From a virus, in IMG/VR virus record IMGVR_UViG_3300032116_001304, positions 1 through 23,937 of that record: a stretch of DNA of 23,937 bases. One strand, 5' to 3'. Below are positions 7,783 through 14,805 of the stretch, piece by piece; positions within the stretch are counted from its first letter, which is position 1; every line of letters begins with the position of its first letter. Both the position numbers and the translations under genes were made by a program. The notes under the pieces are model-generated. The model saw only the letters and a program-made list of their open reading frames with translations, was not told the origin of the DNA and made no database searches.

Positions 7783-7929
7783 ATGAAATATTCTTCTGGA
7801 AAGTATTATAGAGATGTTTTATCGGTCGAGGTAAACAAGACTATAAAAAAACTTGAAGAAGAAGATAAAAAAGAAACCATTCTTGAAAAAATCAAAGAAT
7901 GGTTTCTTCGTTTATTTGGAAAAAATTAA
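7783..7929 (+). CDS. Small charged protein
   Basis: 48 residues, ATG at 7783, five bases after the membrane-protein stop. The sequence starts MKYSSGKYYRDVLSVEVNKT and continues as a Lys/Glu helix ending in EWFLRLFGKN. It may be an amphipathic helix that touches the membrane. Its 3' half contains a 14-bp stem-loop, and its TAA overlaps the convergent stop at 7926-7928. Confidence 0.5.
   Translation: MKYSSGKYYRDVLSVEVNKTIKKLEEEDKKETILEKIKEWFLRLFGKN
7871..7908 (-). terminator. 14-bp stem-loop at convergent gene ends, likely minus-strand terminator
   Basis: AAGAAACCATTCTT (7871-7884) and AAGAATGGTTTCTT (7895-7908) are perfectly complementary with a 10-base loop. Reading the minus strand, the stem is followed by TTTTATC (7870 downward), as expected for an intrinsic terminator of the phosphoesterase gene that ends at 7926. 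On the plus strand the downstream sequence is a weaker CGTTTATTTGG. It lies entirely inside the coding sequence of the 48-residue gene. Confidence 0.6.
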
Positions 7930-9101
7930 CAAACCTTTATTGTTTTTCCGAGTGAACAAATTGTTGCTTTTTTATTGTGTACAACAACTGTTTCAACGCC
8001 AGTAATTCCTTCCGAGTAGTTTACAATTGAAAATCCATTTTGCCAGTTAGCACCAGAAACATAAGTTGGATTTAACTTACATGCACAACCATTTTCATAG
8101 TTTTTAATTATTTGATCCGGTCTAGAACCAATTCTAGGAATTCTCTGACACGTAGAACCAATTCGGTGTGTGTGGTTTGTGATAGTAGATGCATAACGCT
8201 TCTCGAATGTTCCTCTTGCAGAAAATCCACCATTCTTTCTAACAACATCACCGTGCATTACAAACAACCCATCCGGAAGTTCAACAATAGATTCTTCATC
8301 TTCATTTGAATCGATTAGTTTAATTCTAGACCAACTTTCATGTGGATGAAATACCTTTGAATAGGACAATCCTTCGGCAATTGTAGGGATACAAAGAAGT
8401 TGCTTAATGTCATCACTTGATGAAATATATCGCCACCAACGACCCTCAACACCGTTGCCGGAATGGTTTCCATTTGTCTCTATGATTTCAGTTTGATATG
8501 GTTCTGTGATATCGTGCAAAATCTTTAAGAACTTATGGTATGCGATAATTTCATCATTCAAAGTGTGGGTATGTCTAGGATCTTTTGAATATCTACTAAT
8601 AGACAATAGATCTACTGTATCACCGTTTAAAATAACCTTTTCTGGTTTAAGCTCATCAACTGTTTGCAAAAAGATATTAAGAGTGTCCCAGCACTCAACA
8701 CCGAAATGTGTATCACCAATAACCAATGCAATTCTATTTGGAGAACTGTATGTTTTTGGTTTTGGTGGAGCAGGGTATTGTACACACCTAATGTTTGAAA
8801 TAAATTCTTTGATTTTTTCTTCGTCGTATTTAGATAAATTTGAAATTAAAGGAACATCGTCTATAATATCTGTTTCTTGTTCTGTTATGATATCAATTGG
8901 ATTATCGTTTTCATCGTATGAAGATTCTTCTTCGATGATGGTTGTTTTTACTTTAGTGGTTTTCTTTCTACCTGTGATCCAATCGAAAATCGTTGATCTC
9001 GGAACACCTGTCTTTTCCGAGATTTCAGTTTTAGAGAATCCCTTCTTATAGAGATTCAAGACTTGATTGATTTTTGATTGTTTGGCTTGGTCTATATTCA
9101 T
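7926..9101 (-). CDS. Helix-turn-helix / calcineurin-type metallophosphoesterase fusion
   Basis: 391 residues from the ATG at 9099-9101. A TTG at 9113 with a possible AAGGAAG upstream would add four residues. Residues about 13-45 form a helix-turn-helix of the resolvase/transposase type (LYKKGFSKTEISEKTGVPRS, then TIFDWITGRKK). After a 60-residue acidic linker comes a metallophosphoesterase domain with all expected metal-binding blocks: GDTHFG (Asp130, His132), NGDTVD (Asp161), NGNH (Asn212, His213), MHGD (His283) and NHTH (His310, His312). The family hydrolyses phosphomono- or diesters with two metal ions. The added DNA-binding module suggests action on, or regulation at, DNA. A palindrome at 9153-9167 in the divergent promoter region is a candidate site. 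Confidence 0.85.
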   Translation of the reverse strand: MNIDQAKQSKINQVLNLYKKGFSKTEISEKTGVPRSTIFDWITGRKKTTKVKTTIIEEESSYDENDNPIDIITEQETDIIDDVPLISNLSKYDEEKIKEFISNIRCVQYPAPPKPKTYSSPNRIALVIGDTHFGVECWDTLNIFLQTVDELKPEKVILNGDTVDLLSISRYSKDPRHTHTLNDEIIAYHKFLKILHDITEPYQTEIIETNGNHSGNGVEGRWWRYISSSDDIKQLLCIPTIAEGLSYSKVFHPHESWSRIKLIDSNEDEESIVELPDGLFVMHGDVVRKNGGFSARGTFEKRYASTITNHTHRIGSTCQRIPRIGSRPDQIIKNYENGCACKLNPTYVSGANWQNGFSIVNYSEGITGVETVVVHNKKATICSLGKTIKVC

Positions 9102-9152
9102 AGTTTCAACCAATCATGCTTCCTTTTGAAAAAATGTCAAATATTTTTTTTT

Positions 9153-9167
9153 ATTTGTAATACAAAT
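9153..9167. promoter_or_regulatory. Palindromic operator candidate between divergent genes
   Basis: ATTTGTA-A-TACAAAT is a perfect 7-bp inverted repeat with a 1-base centre, in the 93-base gap between the divergent genes starting at 9101 and 9195. On the minus strand TTGACA (9140-9135) followed after 16 bases by CATGAT could serve the phosphoesterase gene. Autoregulation by its helix-turn-helix is a guess. Confidence 0.4.
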
Positions 9168-9194
9168 TTGATAATTATTTAAACACAAACAATC

Positions 9195-9593
9195 ATGAGC
9201 AGTAAAGGTAATCTAGTTGACTTTTTGGAACAATTTGAAACAAAACATAAGTCGTTTATAAACTTAATTTTGCGCCCAATTTTCATGTTATTGATTTTTC
9301 TTTCCATTGGTTATTATACAACTTGGTTATCGGCCAATTATGTACACCAAGAAAATTTTTCAAAATATATAGAAAAACAATTTGAGAACGATAAAAAGCA
9401 AGACGAATTCAGCAGAAATAGATTTGAAGTTACACAATCAAAATTAGATGCAATAATTAATCAACAAGTAGCATATACTGAACAACTTAAAGCATATAAT
9501 GGTTTATTGATAAACTATCAAAAACAATTAGACAATATCAATGATCGTCTTTTGTATATCGAAAGAGGATATAAAAAAAATCCACAAGAATAA
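9195..9593 (+). CDS. Single-pass membrane protein with coiled coil
   Basis: 132 residues. A short cytoplasmic-like N-terminus (MSSKGNLVDFLEQFETKHKS) is followed by a basic patch and one hydrophobic segment at about residues 25-46 (LILRPIFMLLIFLSIGYYTT), then a long Gln/Asn/Lys coiled coil to the end. The topology, N-in with an external coil, resembles small membrane-anchored phage proteins such as spanin-like or exclusion factors, but it has no lipobox partner next to it. Function unknown. Confidence 0.65.
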   Translation: MSSKGNLVDFLEQFETKHKSFINLILRPIFMLLIFLSIGYYTTWLSANYVHQENFSKYIEKQFENDKKQDEFSRNRFEVTQSKLDAIINQQVAYTEQLKAYNGLLINYQKQLDNINDRLLYIERGYKKNPQE

Positions 9594-9599
9594 TTTTTC

Positions 9600-9628
9600 T
9601 TGAATTTTTTACCCAGTTAAGGTAAATA
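9600..9628 (+). promoter_or_regulatory. Sigma-70-like promoter for the Hsp20 unit
   Basis: TTGAAT (9600-9605), a 17-base spacer, then TAAATA (9623-9628). Transcription would begin near 9635, about 58 bases before the Hsp20 ATG and just in front of the left arm of the 11-bp inverted repeat. Confidence 0.45.
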
Positions 9629-9637
9629 TTTTTCAGT

Positions 9638-10201
9638 TCTGGTGCTCACAAAGGCTAGACAAACATATACCTCGCTTAAAAGGAGAAAATATATGACAAA
9701 CATAACAACATACACACCTGGACATTATTCGTCCACAGAGAGGGTATTCAGCCAATTACCCGCTTTGTTCAACGATGATTGGCTAAACACAGTAGTAACC
9801 GATTGGGAAAAAGCATTCGAGGTTAAGAATGCCGTTTACCCATACAACATAAAGGCGATTAAAAATGCCGAAGGAGGAGCAGACAAATACATTGTAGAAG
9901 TTGCTCTTGCTGGTGTTGGAAAAAATAATATCGATGTTAAAGTTCGAGATGGACATTTAAACATTGATGTTCTTAAAGAAGATAAAGAAGATGAGAAAAA
10001 CGTTTATTATGTCAAAAAAGGAATAAGCAAACGTAAAGGTAGTCTTTCATTTGTCTTGAATGAAAACACAGATGCTAAAAACATCACATCAACATACGTG
10101 GATGGTTTATTGCGAGTGATCGTCCCCGTAAAACAACCGGAGGTCTATAATATAGATATTAAGGTTGACTAAGTTTCTTTAGTCTTTGCTTGAGCACCAG
10201 A
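9638..10201. repeat. 11-bp inverted repeat bracketing the Hsp20 gene
   Basis: TCTGGTGCTCA at 9638-9648 and its exact reverse complement TGAGCACCAGA at 10191-10201. The left arm falls in the 5' leader, the right arm in the terminator hairpin. Either the mRNA ends pair with each other, or the arms are the scar of a mobile cassette. Confidence 0.7.
9693..10172 (+). CDS. Small heat-shock protein (Hsp20 / alpha-crystallin family)
   Basis: 159 residues from the ATG at 9693, chosen because AGGAG at 9681-9685 sits 7 bases upstream; the in-frame extension to 9642 lacks such support. Residues about 47-150 form an alpha-crystallin domain: YPYNIKAIK, a central strand pair (YIVEVALAGVGKNNIDVKV, DGHLNIDV) and the closing GLLRVIVPV strand, with an I-x-I-like tail (YNIDIKVD). 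The family holds unfolding proteins in soluble form, and homologues occur in T4-like cyanophages and other large phages. Unlike its neighbours it has a strong Shine-Dalgarno, more C/G-ending codons (for example ATC, GTC, CCC near the 3' end), its own promoter and its own terminator, consistent with acquisition as a unit. Confidence 0.9.
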   Translation: MTNITTYTPGHYSSTERVFSQLPALFNDDWLNTVVTDWEKAFEVKNAVYPYNIKAIKNAEGGADKYIVEVALAGVGKNNIDVKVRDGHLNIDVLKEDKEDEKNVYYVKKGISKRKGSLSFVLNENTDAKNITSTYVDGLLRVIVPVKQPEVYNIDIKVD

Positions 10202-10213
10202 GACTTATTTTTT
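10181..10213 (+). terminator. Intrinsic terminator of the Hsp20 unit
   Basis: AGTCTTTG (10181-10188) pairs with CAGAGACT (10198-10205), 8 bp with one G-U pair, and a 9-base loop, followed by TATTTTTTATT. It starts 8 bases after the Hsp20 stop. The loop and 3' arm contain the right copy of the 11-bp inverted repeat, so the terminator stem and the end-to-end pairing compete. Confidence 0.55.
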
Positions 10214-10248
10214 ATTGTAATGTAAATAAAAAGGTGTAAATATATAAT

Positions 10249-10959
10249 ATGAAACAAGACGATATAAATTTATTTGAAGCCTATGCACAAGTTGTCTCAT
10301 CAAACAGAGAGCAATTAGATGAAGCTGGTGTATTAGCCAGAACTGGAGCAAGACTTGGTGCTTTGGGTGGAGCGGTAAAGCAAGGTCTTAAAGCTTTCAC
10401 ACAAGGTGGATCAGAAGGATTTACTAAATCATATCAGATGGGTAAACAGCAATCTATTATTTCTAAAATTGCTGATGAAACTGTAAAAAACATAGAATCT
10501 CTAGGATTAATCCCAGCCGGAACAAAACTTTCACCAGAAGATAAAAACGAACTCGTTGGAATGTTAAATAAATTTATTGAAAGTCGTGGTGGATTAAGCG
10601 CAACAGGACAACAAGGACAAGCATTAGAAAATCCAAAGGGTGGCGATTCTGTTCCTATTGGTGGAAACACTTATGAGTTTGATGATGCTTCTAAAAAATG
10701 GGAAAAATTACTTTCCGGTGGTTCAACACAACCAATAAACGTTAGTGATGAAGTTCAAAATAAAATCACAGACGAATGGAGAAAATCAAAAGATAAAGAA
10801 AAAGCTAAAGACAACCCAGATTTTTCTGCACCAGCAACACCAGCACCTACACCAACAGCTTCACCAAAACCAGCTGCGGCACCAAAACCAGCACCAAAAC
10901 CATTTAAACTTGGAGCAGCTGGAAAAGGACCAAAACCAAAACCAAAAGCAAGTCGTTAA
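10249..10959 (+). CDS. Tagged protein with Pro/Ala/Lys tail, candidate head-internal DNA-binding protein
   Basis: 236 residues. The N-terminus MKQDDINLFEAYAQVV is a variant of the tag used by the proteins at 14398-16973; LFE-A at 8-10 and LDE-A at 23-25 both fit a gp21-type cut. After the second site comes a Gly/Ala/Arg amphipathic helix (GVLARTGARLGALGGAVKQG), a helical middle domain (about 60-120), a short GNTYEFDDASKKWEK motif, and from about 190 a low-complexity tail of Pro, Ala and Lys (PKPAAAPKPAPKPFK and similar), strongly basic. Such tails are typical of DNA-condensing or disordered linker proteins. No enzymatic motif. Packaging in the head is inferred from the tag and composition. 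Confidence 0.75.
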   Translation: MKQDDINLFEAYAQVVSSNREQLDEAGVLARTGARLGALGGAVKQGLKAFTQGGSEGFTKSYQMGKQQSIISKIADETVKNIESLGLIPAGTKLSPEDKNELVGMLNKFIESRGGLSATGQQGQALENPKGGDSVPIGGNTYEFDDASKKWEKLLSGGSTQPINVSDEVQNKITDEWRKSKDKEKAKDNPDFSAPATPAPTPTASPKPAAAPKPAPKPFKLGAAGKGPKPKPKASR

Positions 10960-10970
10960 TAACCCCCTTA

Positions 10971-10998
10971 TTGCTTTTTTAAAAAAATATACTAATAT
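10971..10998 (+). promoter_or_regulatory. Possible promoter for tRNA-Pro / tRNA-Val
   Basis: TTGCTT (10971-10976), 16 bases, TAATAT (10993-10998). Transcription would begin almost at the mature 5' end of the tRNA at 11006. Weak matches in an A/T-rich stretch, supported mainly by position. Confidence 0.3.
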
Positions 10999-11005
10999 AT
11001 TTTTA

Positions 11006-11080
11006 CGGGCATGAGGAAGAAAGTAATCCGACTGGTTTGGGACCAGTAGACACTCAGGGCGGTACTGAGATGCCCGACCA
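11006..11080 (+). tRNA. tRNA-Pro (TGG) with degenerate D- and T-loops
   Basis: Acceptor CGGGCAT pairs with ATGCCCG perfectly, discriminator A, encoded CCA. Anticodon arm ACTGG-TTTGGGA-CCAGT gives anticodon TGG. T-stem CTCAG/CTGAG is perfect, but the T-loop reads GGCGGTA instead of TTCxAxx, and the D-loop (AGAAAGTAA) lacks the G-G pair. Elbow-forming bases are therefore absent on both sides, while all four stems are intact. Confidence 0.8.
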
Positions 11081-11081
11081 T

Positions 11082-11157
11082 GGGAAATTAGCTTAGTGGC
11101 TAAAGCATCACGTTTACATCGTGACTATCATAGGTTCGAGTCCTATATTTCCCACCA
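11082..11157 (+). tRNA. tRNA-Val (TAC)
   Basis: Acceptor GGGAAAT/ATTTCCC, D-arm GCTTAGTGGCTAAAGC, anticodon arm TCACG-TTTACAT-CGTGA (anticodon TAC), T-arm ATAGG-TTCGAGT-CCTAT, discriminator A and encoded CCA. It begins one base after tRNA-Pro, so the two are surely processed from one transcript, and its CCA abuts the stop of the convergent gene at 11158. Confidence 0.97.
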
Positions 11158-11889
11158 TTAATCCCCAACTCGATTTATCCAAGATGGTGCTTTTTGTGTT
11201 CTGGTAGCTTTCATTGCTTCGAAAGGGTCTTCTTTGATTCCAAGTTTTTTATTCAAATCTTGAATTTTTAACGTTACCACGTTTCTCTCAACTCCAGTTA
11301 CAAGATGACGTTCGGCGTCAAGGTCTGCTTTTTCTTTTTTCCATTTATCAATCTGTGTTTGTTTTACTACGGTCGTATTGTCAGGTGCAAAATTTATTCC
11401 TTTTGAATTTGAAAGATAATGTTCATACTCAAATTCAGTTGCACTAGGAATAATTTTCTTAATTAATTTTTCAAAAAAAGGTTTAAACTTCCTATCAAAA
11501 TCTTGTCTATGTGTCCACATTGAAACCAACATTCTTGCTTTATTTTCTGGATCAATCCAAAGTCTACCTCTAACATATTCTTCTTCTGCATCAAGCCCCA
11601 TATCTAAATTAAAAACATGTCCCATGTTGTCGTGGTACATTATTTTTGTTTGTGATGTGAGAGATGAAGAATCTTTGATCTTAAATGCACTATCAACATG
11701 AAACAGTTTTGGAAGTTTTGAATTTGTTGTTTGGAAAATATAAGAATCAAAATATCTTCGACGGTCTAATTCATATTCAGAAATAATAAAAGTGATAACC
11801 GATTCATCCATTGGAATATTCCTAGTTCCATATCTTATTATGGTTGGACTTTCATTAATCATCTTGAAATATTTTTTAAAATTAAGCAT
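11158..11889 (-). CDS. Unknown protein with N-terminal packaging-like motif
   Basis: 243 residues from the ATG at 11887-11889. The N-terminus MLNFKKYFKMINESPTIIRY has the aromatic, basic shape of a T4-type capsid-targeting peptide and an I-N-E-S site, close in style to MLSFEKYYLLES of the gene at 784. The middle (about 70-130) is beta-rich with YHDNMGHVFNLDMGLDAEEE and GRLWIDPENKARMLVSMWTHRQDF, possibly a compact enzymatic or binding domain; the rest is Lys/Glu helical. No family recognised. The stop is directly adjacent to the tRNA-Val CCA on the opposite strand. Confidence 0.7.
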   Translation of the reverse strand: MLNFKKYFKMINESPTIIRYGTRNIPMDESVITFIISEYELDRRRYFDSYIFQTTNSKLPKLFHVDSAFKIKDSSSLTSQTKIMYHDNMGHVFNLDMGLDAEEEYVRGRLWIDPENKARMLVSMWTHRQDFDRKFKPFFEKLIKKIIPSATEFEYEHYLSNSKGINFAPDNTTVVKQTQIDKWKKEKADLDAERHLVTGVERNVVTLKIQDLNKKLGIKEDPFEAMKATRTQKAPSWINRVGD

Positions 11890-11925
11890 ATACTGTTTAA
11901 TATTTACAATTTGAAATAAATATGT

Positions 11926-12108
11926 ATGATTATGAACAAACTTTTTAGTGTTTTAACATTTATTTTTATTGCATTTGGAATTTTTGGAATAATGCATTTA
12001 ATCCAAACCAATCAAGATAATTTACAAATAAAAGATTTACAAAAAATTGTTGATAGAGAAATTCAAGAATTTGAAAATTTTAAAAAGAAACATATTGACA
12101 GTCATTGA
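11926..12108 (+). CDS. Small single-pass membrane protein
   Basis: 60 residues from the ATG at 11926; a second ATG at 11932 is equally good. Hydrophobic residues about 7-26 (FSVLTFIFIAFGIFGIMHLI) form one membrane helix, followed by an amphipathic Gln/Lys/Glu helix (LQIKDLQKIVDREIQEFENF). It looks like a membrane anchor with a short coil. Starts 36 bases from the divergent start at 11889. Function unknown. Confidence 0.55.
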   Translation: MIMNKLFSVLTFIFIAFGIFGIMHLIQTNQDNLQIKDLQKIVDREIQEFENFKKKHIDSH

Positions 12109-12132
12109 CTGAAATGATATTTTTGATGCAGT

Positions 12133-13146
12133 ATGAAACTAGCATCAATTGAAATAATCAAAAACATACGCAAACACCCAAACGCAGACTCTTTGGATAT
12201 TGCCGAGGTATTGGGTTGGCAAGTAGTGGTTAAAAGTGGAATACATAAAGAAGGAGATAGTGTTGTGTTTATTACCATTGATAGTATTGTCCCAAAACTC
12301 CCGTGGTCTGAATTTTTAGTTGATCCCAAAAATCCAGATAAACCATTAAGAGTTAAAAATATAAAACTCCGTGGAGAATACTCATCTGGTATTGTTATTC
12401 CTTTATCAGAATTTCCATCACAATTCACAGCTACTTGTGTTGTTGGAGAAGATTTAACTACACTACTTGGTGTTACTAAATACATCAAAGAAACCCCTGC
12501 CAACCTTTCTGGTGAAGACGCAGGATCATTCCCAACGCATTTAATATCCAAGACCGATGAGGATAATGGATTAAATGATCCAGAACTGGTTTCAAAGGTT
12601 TTGGAAGCAGATACTCACATCACAATAACACAAAAGCTGGATGGTAGTAGTGTTACGATTGTAGTTGAAGATGGTGCAATCACTCAAGTATGTAGTAGAA
12701 ATCTTTCAAAGAAAGACACAGAGCAATCATTGTTCTGGAGATGTGCCAGAAAATTAAACATACCCGAAGGTTGGAACGGTGTAATCCAAGGTGAATTAGT
12801 TGGTAATGGAATACAAAAAAATACAATGAAACTTATCGACAATAGAATATTTGTATTCCAAATAAAAACCGATACAGATTACATGGACTATGAAACAATG
12901 GAAAAATTCTGTAAGAATGAACTTCAATGTGACATTGTTCCATTAATTGCAAAATTAGATGTTGCATCTACAATAAAATTGTGGCAGAATCCTCTACAGA
13001 AACTTCAAGAGTTGGCAGATAAACAAAGATACGACAGTGGACAAGTTGGTGAAGGAATAGTAGTTCGTCCATTTTCTTATCCAAGATCATTTGAATCACG
13101 CCGACCATTGGGGTTTAAACTAATCAATAGAAACTATAAAGACTAA
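12133..13146 (+). CDS. RNA ligase with N-terminal OB-like domain (Rnl5/DraRnl-like)
   Basis: 337 residues. Residues about 1-115 form an OB-like domain (RKHPNADSLDIAEVLGWQVV, VVFITIDSIVPK). The C-terminal two thirds carry the nucleotidyltransferase motifs of the RNA ligase family: motif I QKLDGSS with Lys168 as predicted AMP-accepting residue, SRNLSKK (about 188-194), IQGELVG (about 218-224, motif IIIa), FQIKT, EGIVVRP (Glu307, motif IV) and GFKLINRNY with Lys329 (motif V). An N-terminal OB module in front of the ligase core is the arrangement of Deinococcus DraRnl, which seals nicks with a 3' ribonucleotide. In this phage, with nine tRNAs and a second ligase at 22536, repair of cleaved tRNA or RNA is the likely role. 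Confidence 0.9.
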   Translation: MKLASIEIIKNIRKHPNADSLDIAEVLGWQVVVKSGIHKEGDSVVFITIDSIVPKLPWSEFLVDPKNPDKPLRVKNIKLRGEYSSGIVIPLSEFPSQFTATCVVGEDLTTLLGVTKYIKETPANLSGEDAGSFPTHLISKTDEDNGLNDPELVSKVLEADTHITITQKLDGSSVTIVVEDGAITQVCSRNLSKKDTEQSLFWRCARKLNIPEGWNGVIQGELVGNGIQKNTMKLIDNRIFVFQIKTDTDYMDYETMEKFCKNELQCDIVPLIAKLDVASTIKLWQNPLQKLQELADKQRYDSGQVGEGIVVRPFSYPRSFESRRPLGFKLINRNYKD

Positions 13147-13147
13147 T

Positions 13148-13333
13148 ATGTATAAACTAGAACGAAAAATATACACCTCCGGTGTTTGGCAAGAAGTTAT
13201 GTTGTCTCCTTTTAAAACAAGGGAGGATGTAAAGACATATCATGCAAAATATAGCAAATACTATCCAGATCCAGAAGATCGAATTTATAGAGTAACCAAT
13301 CTTGAAACAGGTGGTATGAAAGTTATTCGATAA
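13148..13333 (+). CDS. Small unknown phage protein
   Basis: 61 residues, ATG one base after the RNA-ligase stop, so probably cotranscribed and coupled. Mixed alpha/beta composition with many Tyr, Lys and Arg (YHAKYSKYYPDPEDRIYRVT) and a C-terminal strand GGMKVIR. Basic; might touch nucleic acid. No family recognised. Confidence 0.6.
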   Translation: MYKLERKIYTSGVWQEVMLSPFKTREDVKTYHAKYSKYYPDPEDRIYRVTNLETGGMKVIR

Positions 13334-13334
13334 T

Positions 13335-13538
13335 ATGGATCACGGAATATATACCGATCTCCAAGAGATTGAAGAAATGAAAGAACGTTTAAAAGTTGAT
13401 GCAGATGAAATTTTAGATGCATATAAAAATAATCCAAAAGAATGTTCTCGTCTTTTAAAGGTTTTAAATGAACTTGAAGAAGAACTTGTTGACTTAGAAA
13501 AACAATACAATAAACTATTAAACGATGAAATTTCTTGA
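13335..13538 (+). CDS. Small coiled-coil protein
   Basis: 67 residues, one base after the previous stop. Two Glu/Leu-rich helices (LQEIEEMKERLKVDADEILD and LLKVLNELEEELVDLEKQY) linked by YKNNPKEC suggest an antiparallel helical hairpin or dimeric coil. Its 3' end overlaps the next gene by 14 bases. No function recognised. Confidence 0.6.
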   Translation: MDHGIYTDLQEIEEMKERLKVDADEILDAYKNNPKECSRLLKVLNELEEELVDLEKQYNKLLNDEIS

Positions 13539-14016
13539 AATCATAATTGATAATAGTACTGAAAAATTAGCAAAACTTTATAAGCCAGCTTATAAGGCTA
13601 GTCAAAATCCAGAAAATGGAATAACAATTCAAAACAAATCAGCATACCACGTGATTAAAGATTGTGCTTATGTTGCACATTTATATCTCCCTATATATTG
13701 TTTCGAAGAATATATAAATCCATTTCTCCAATTAAAAGGAAAATTTAAAAAATCAGATATTGAAGAATTTGTAAAATCAACAAAAACGCAAAAAGTTAAT
13801 GCTTTTTTATTGAATTTAATTTTACAAAAAATAGATGATAAAGTTGAAAAACAACCACAAGAAGATTTTTCTAAAGATATTGAACCAAACGATCCATACG
13901 GTGAATATGGTCTGGAGAGTGATACCAGACAATACGTAAACCAATATAGTAAAATTTCAGATGACTTGTATTATTTAGTTAATATACTGTGTGAAAAATT
14001 CGGTGTAAGTAACTAG
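13525..14016 (+). CDS. Unknown helical protein
   Basis: 163 residues, starting inside the previous gene. Mainly helical, with an aromatic central part (AYHVIKDCAYVAHLYLPIYC), a Lys-rich segment at about 70-95 and an acidic loop with DPYGEYGLESDTRQYVNQY before a last helix. No membrane segment or catalytic motif. It is the fourth gene in a tightly packed run that begins with the RNA ligase at 12133. Confidence 0.6.
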   Translation: MKFLEIIIDNSTEKLAKLYKPAYKASQNPENGITIQNKSAYHVIKDCAYVAHLYLPIYCFEEYINPFLQLKGKFKKSDIEEFVKSTKTQKVNAFLLNLILQKIDDKVEKQPQEDFSKDIEPNDPYGEYGLESDTRQYVNQYSKISDDLYYLVNILCEKFGVSN

Positions 14017-14017
14017 T

Positions 14018-14392
14018 ATGGGAAGACTTTTTATTTTATTGTTTTTGTGTTTTTTGTTACTTGGTTGTGTTACACATCCACCATTGGTTAGTAATAAACT
14101 ACAATTTAAGTATGGAAACGATTGCTTACCACAAGCAATAATAATGACACAATCTTTAAAGGAAAAGGGAATAGACGCAAATGTTTTAGGTATATACACT
14201 GATAAATGGGGTCATGCAATATGTGTATACATGTATCCACCAGGCCAAAATAAATTATGGGGGTGGGATAGGTTTTGGAAAAGTATGAGACTCCGTGCAT
14301 GGAAAAATGATCCAGAATCTATTGCAAAAGAATGGTTAAGAGTAACTTTAAGTGAAGATAAATTACAATATGCAATGTTTCATGATAAATAA
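14018..14392 (+). CDS. Lipoprotein with cysteine-peptidase/transglutaminase-like triad
   Basis: 124 residues. The N-terminus MGRLFILLFLCFLLLGCVTH is a lipoprotein signal peptide with lipobox LLGC, lipidation at Cys17. The mature part contains NDCLPQA (Cys36 at the head of a helix), KWGHAICVYM (His66 at a strand start) and LWGWD (Asp84), the order and spacing of a papain-fold transglutaminase-like or bacterial cysteine-peptidase core in minimal form. If so it would act in the periplasm or on the membrane face, perhaps on cell-wall or envelope proteins, or as an exclusion lipoprotein. The fold assignment is from motif spacing only. It sits one base after the preceding gene and 5 bases before the tagged cassette. 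Confidence 0.7.
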   Translation: MGRLFILLFLCFLLLGCVTHPPLVSNKLQFKYGNDCLPQAIIMTQSLKEKGIDANVLGIYTDKWGHAICVYMYPPGQNKLWGWDRFWKSMRLRAWKNDPESIAKEWLRVTLSEDKLQYAMFHDK

Positions 14393-14397
14393 TTAAA

Positions 14398-14802
14398 ATG
14401 AAAAACAAAGATCAAATTCTATTGGAACAAGCATATTCTAAAATTTTAAATGAAAATTTAGGAACCGGATTTCAAATTCAAAAAGGTGGAACTGGTGGTT
14501 CTAACACTAGAACTCTTGATGAAATCCAAATTGGAGATGATGTTTATTCCGCTTCTTATGATGTTGAATTAAGCAGAAGCGTTGAGCCACATGGGACATT
14601 TTATGATGATCCAGAAATAGATATTGTTGGAGTGTGGAAATATGACCCCACAATAGATGATAATATAAAGTTAGATTTGCAAACAATTGATAAAGAAATA
14701 TTAAGTCAAATTAAATCAGCTATTTATGCTGATGTTGATTCTGATATAGATAATGACAGATATGATTTTTATCCAGATGAACCAAACCACGAAGACATAT
14801 AA
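14398..14802 (+). CDS. Tagged cassette protein 1, candidate head cargo
   Basis: 134 residues. N-terminal tag MKNKDQILLEQAYSKILNEN, with L-L-E at 8-10 and L-N-E-N at 17-20. The payload begins with Gly/Thr-rich GTGFQIQKGGTGGSN and continues as an acidic, beta-rich domain (IQIGDDVYSASYDVELSRSV, YDDPEIDIVGVWKYDP) that ends in an Asp-rich tail. No family recognised. The gene is followed at once by the TTGACA promoter of the structured RNA. Confidence 0.75.
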   Translation: MKNKDQILLEQAYSKILNENLGTGFQIQKGGTGGSNTRTLDEIQIGDDVYSASYDVELSRSVEPHGTFYDDPEIDIVGVWKYDPTIDDNIKLDLQTIDKEILSQIKSAIYADVDSDIDNDRYDFYPDEPNHEDI

Positions 14803-14805
14803 TTG

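Noticed and set aside
8506-9051. 181-codon plus-strand frame
   Set aside because: Lies wholly opposite the phosphoesterase gene, is Ser/Phe/Ile-rich without a family signature, and has no leader.
12102-12551. 149-codon minus-strand frame
   Set aside because: Antisense to the N-terminal domain of the RNA ligase, which has clear family motifs; composition is that of a shadow frame.
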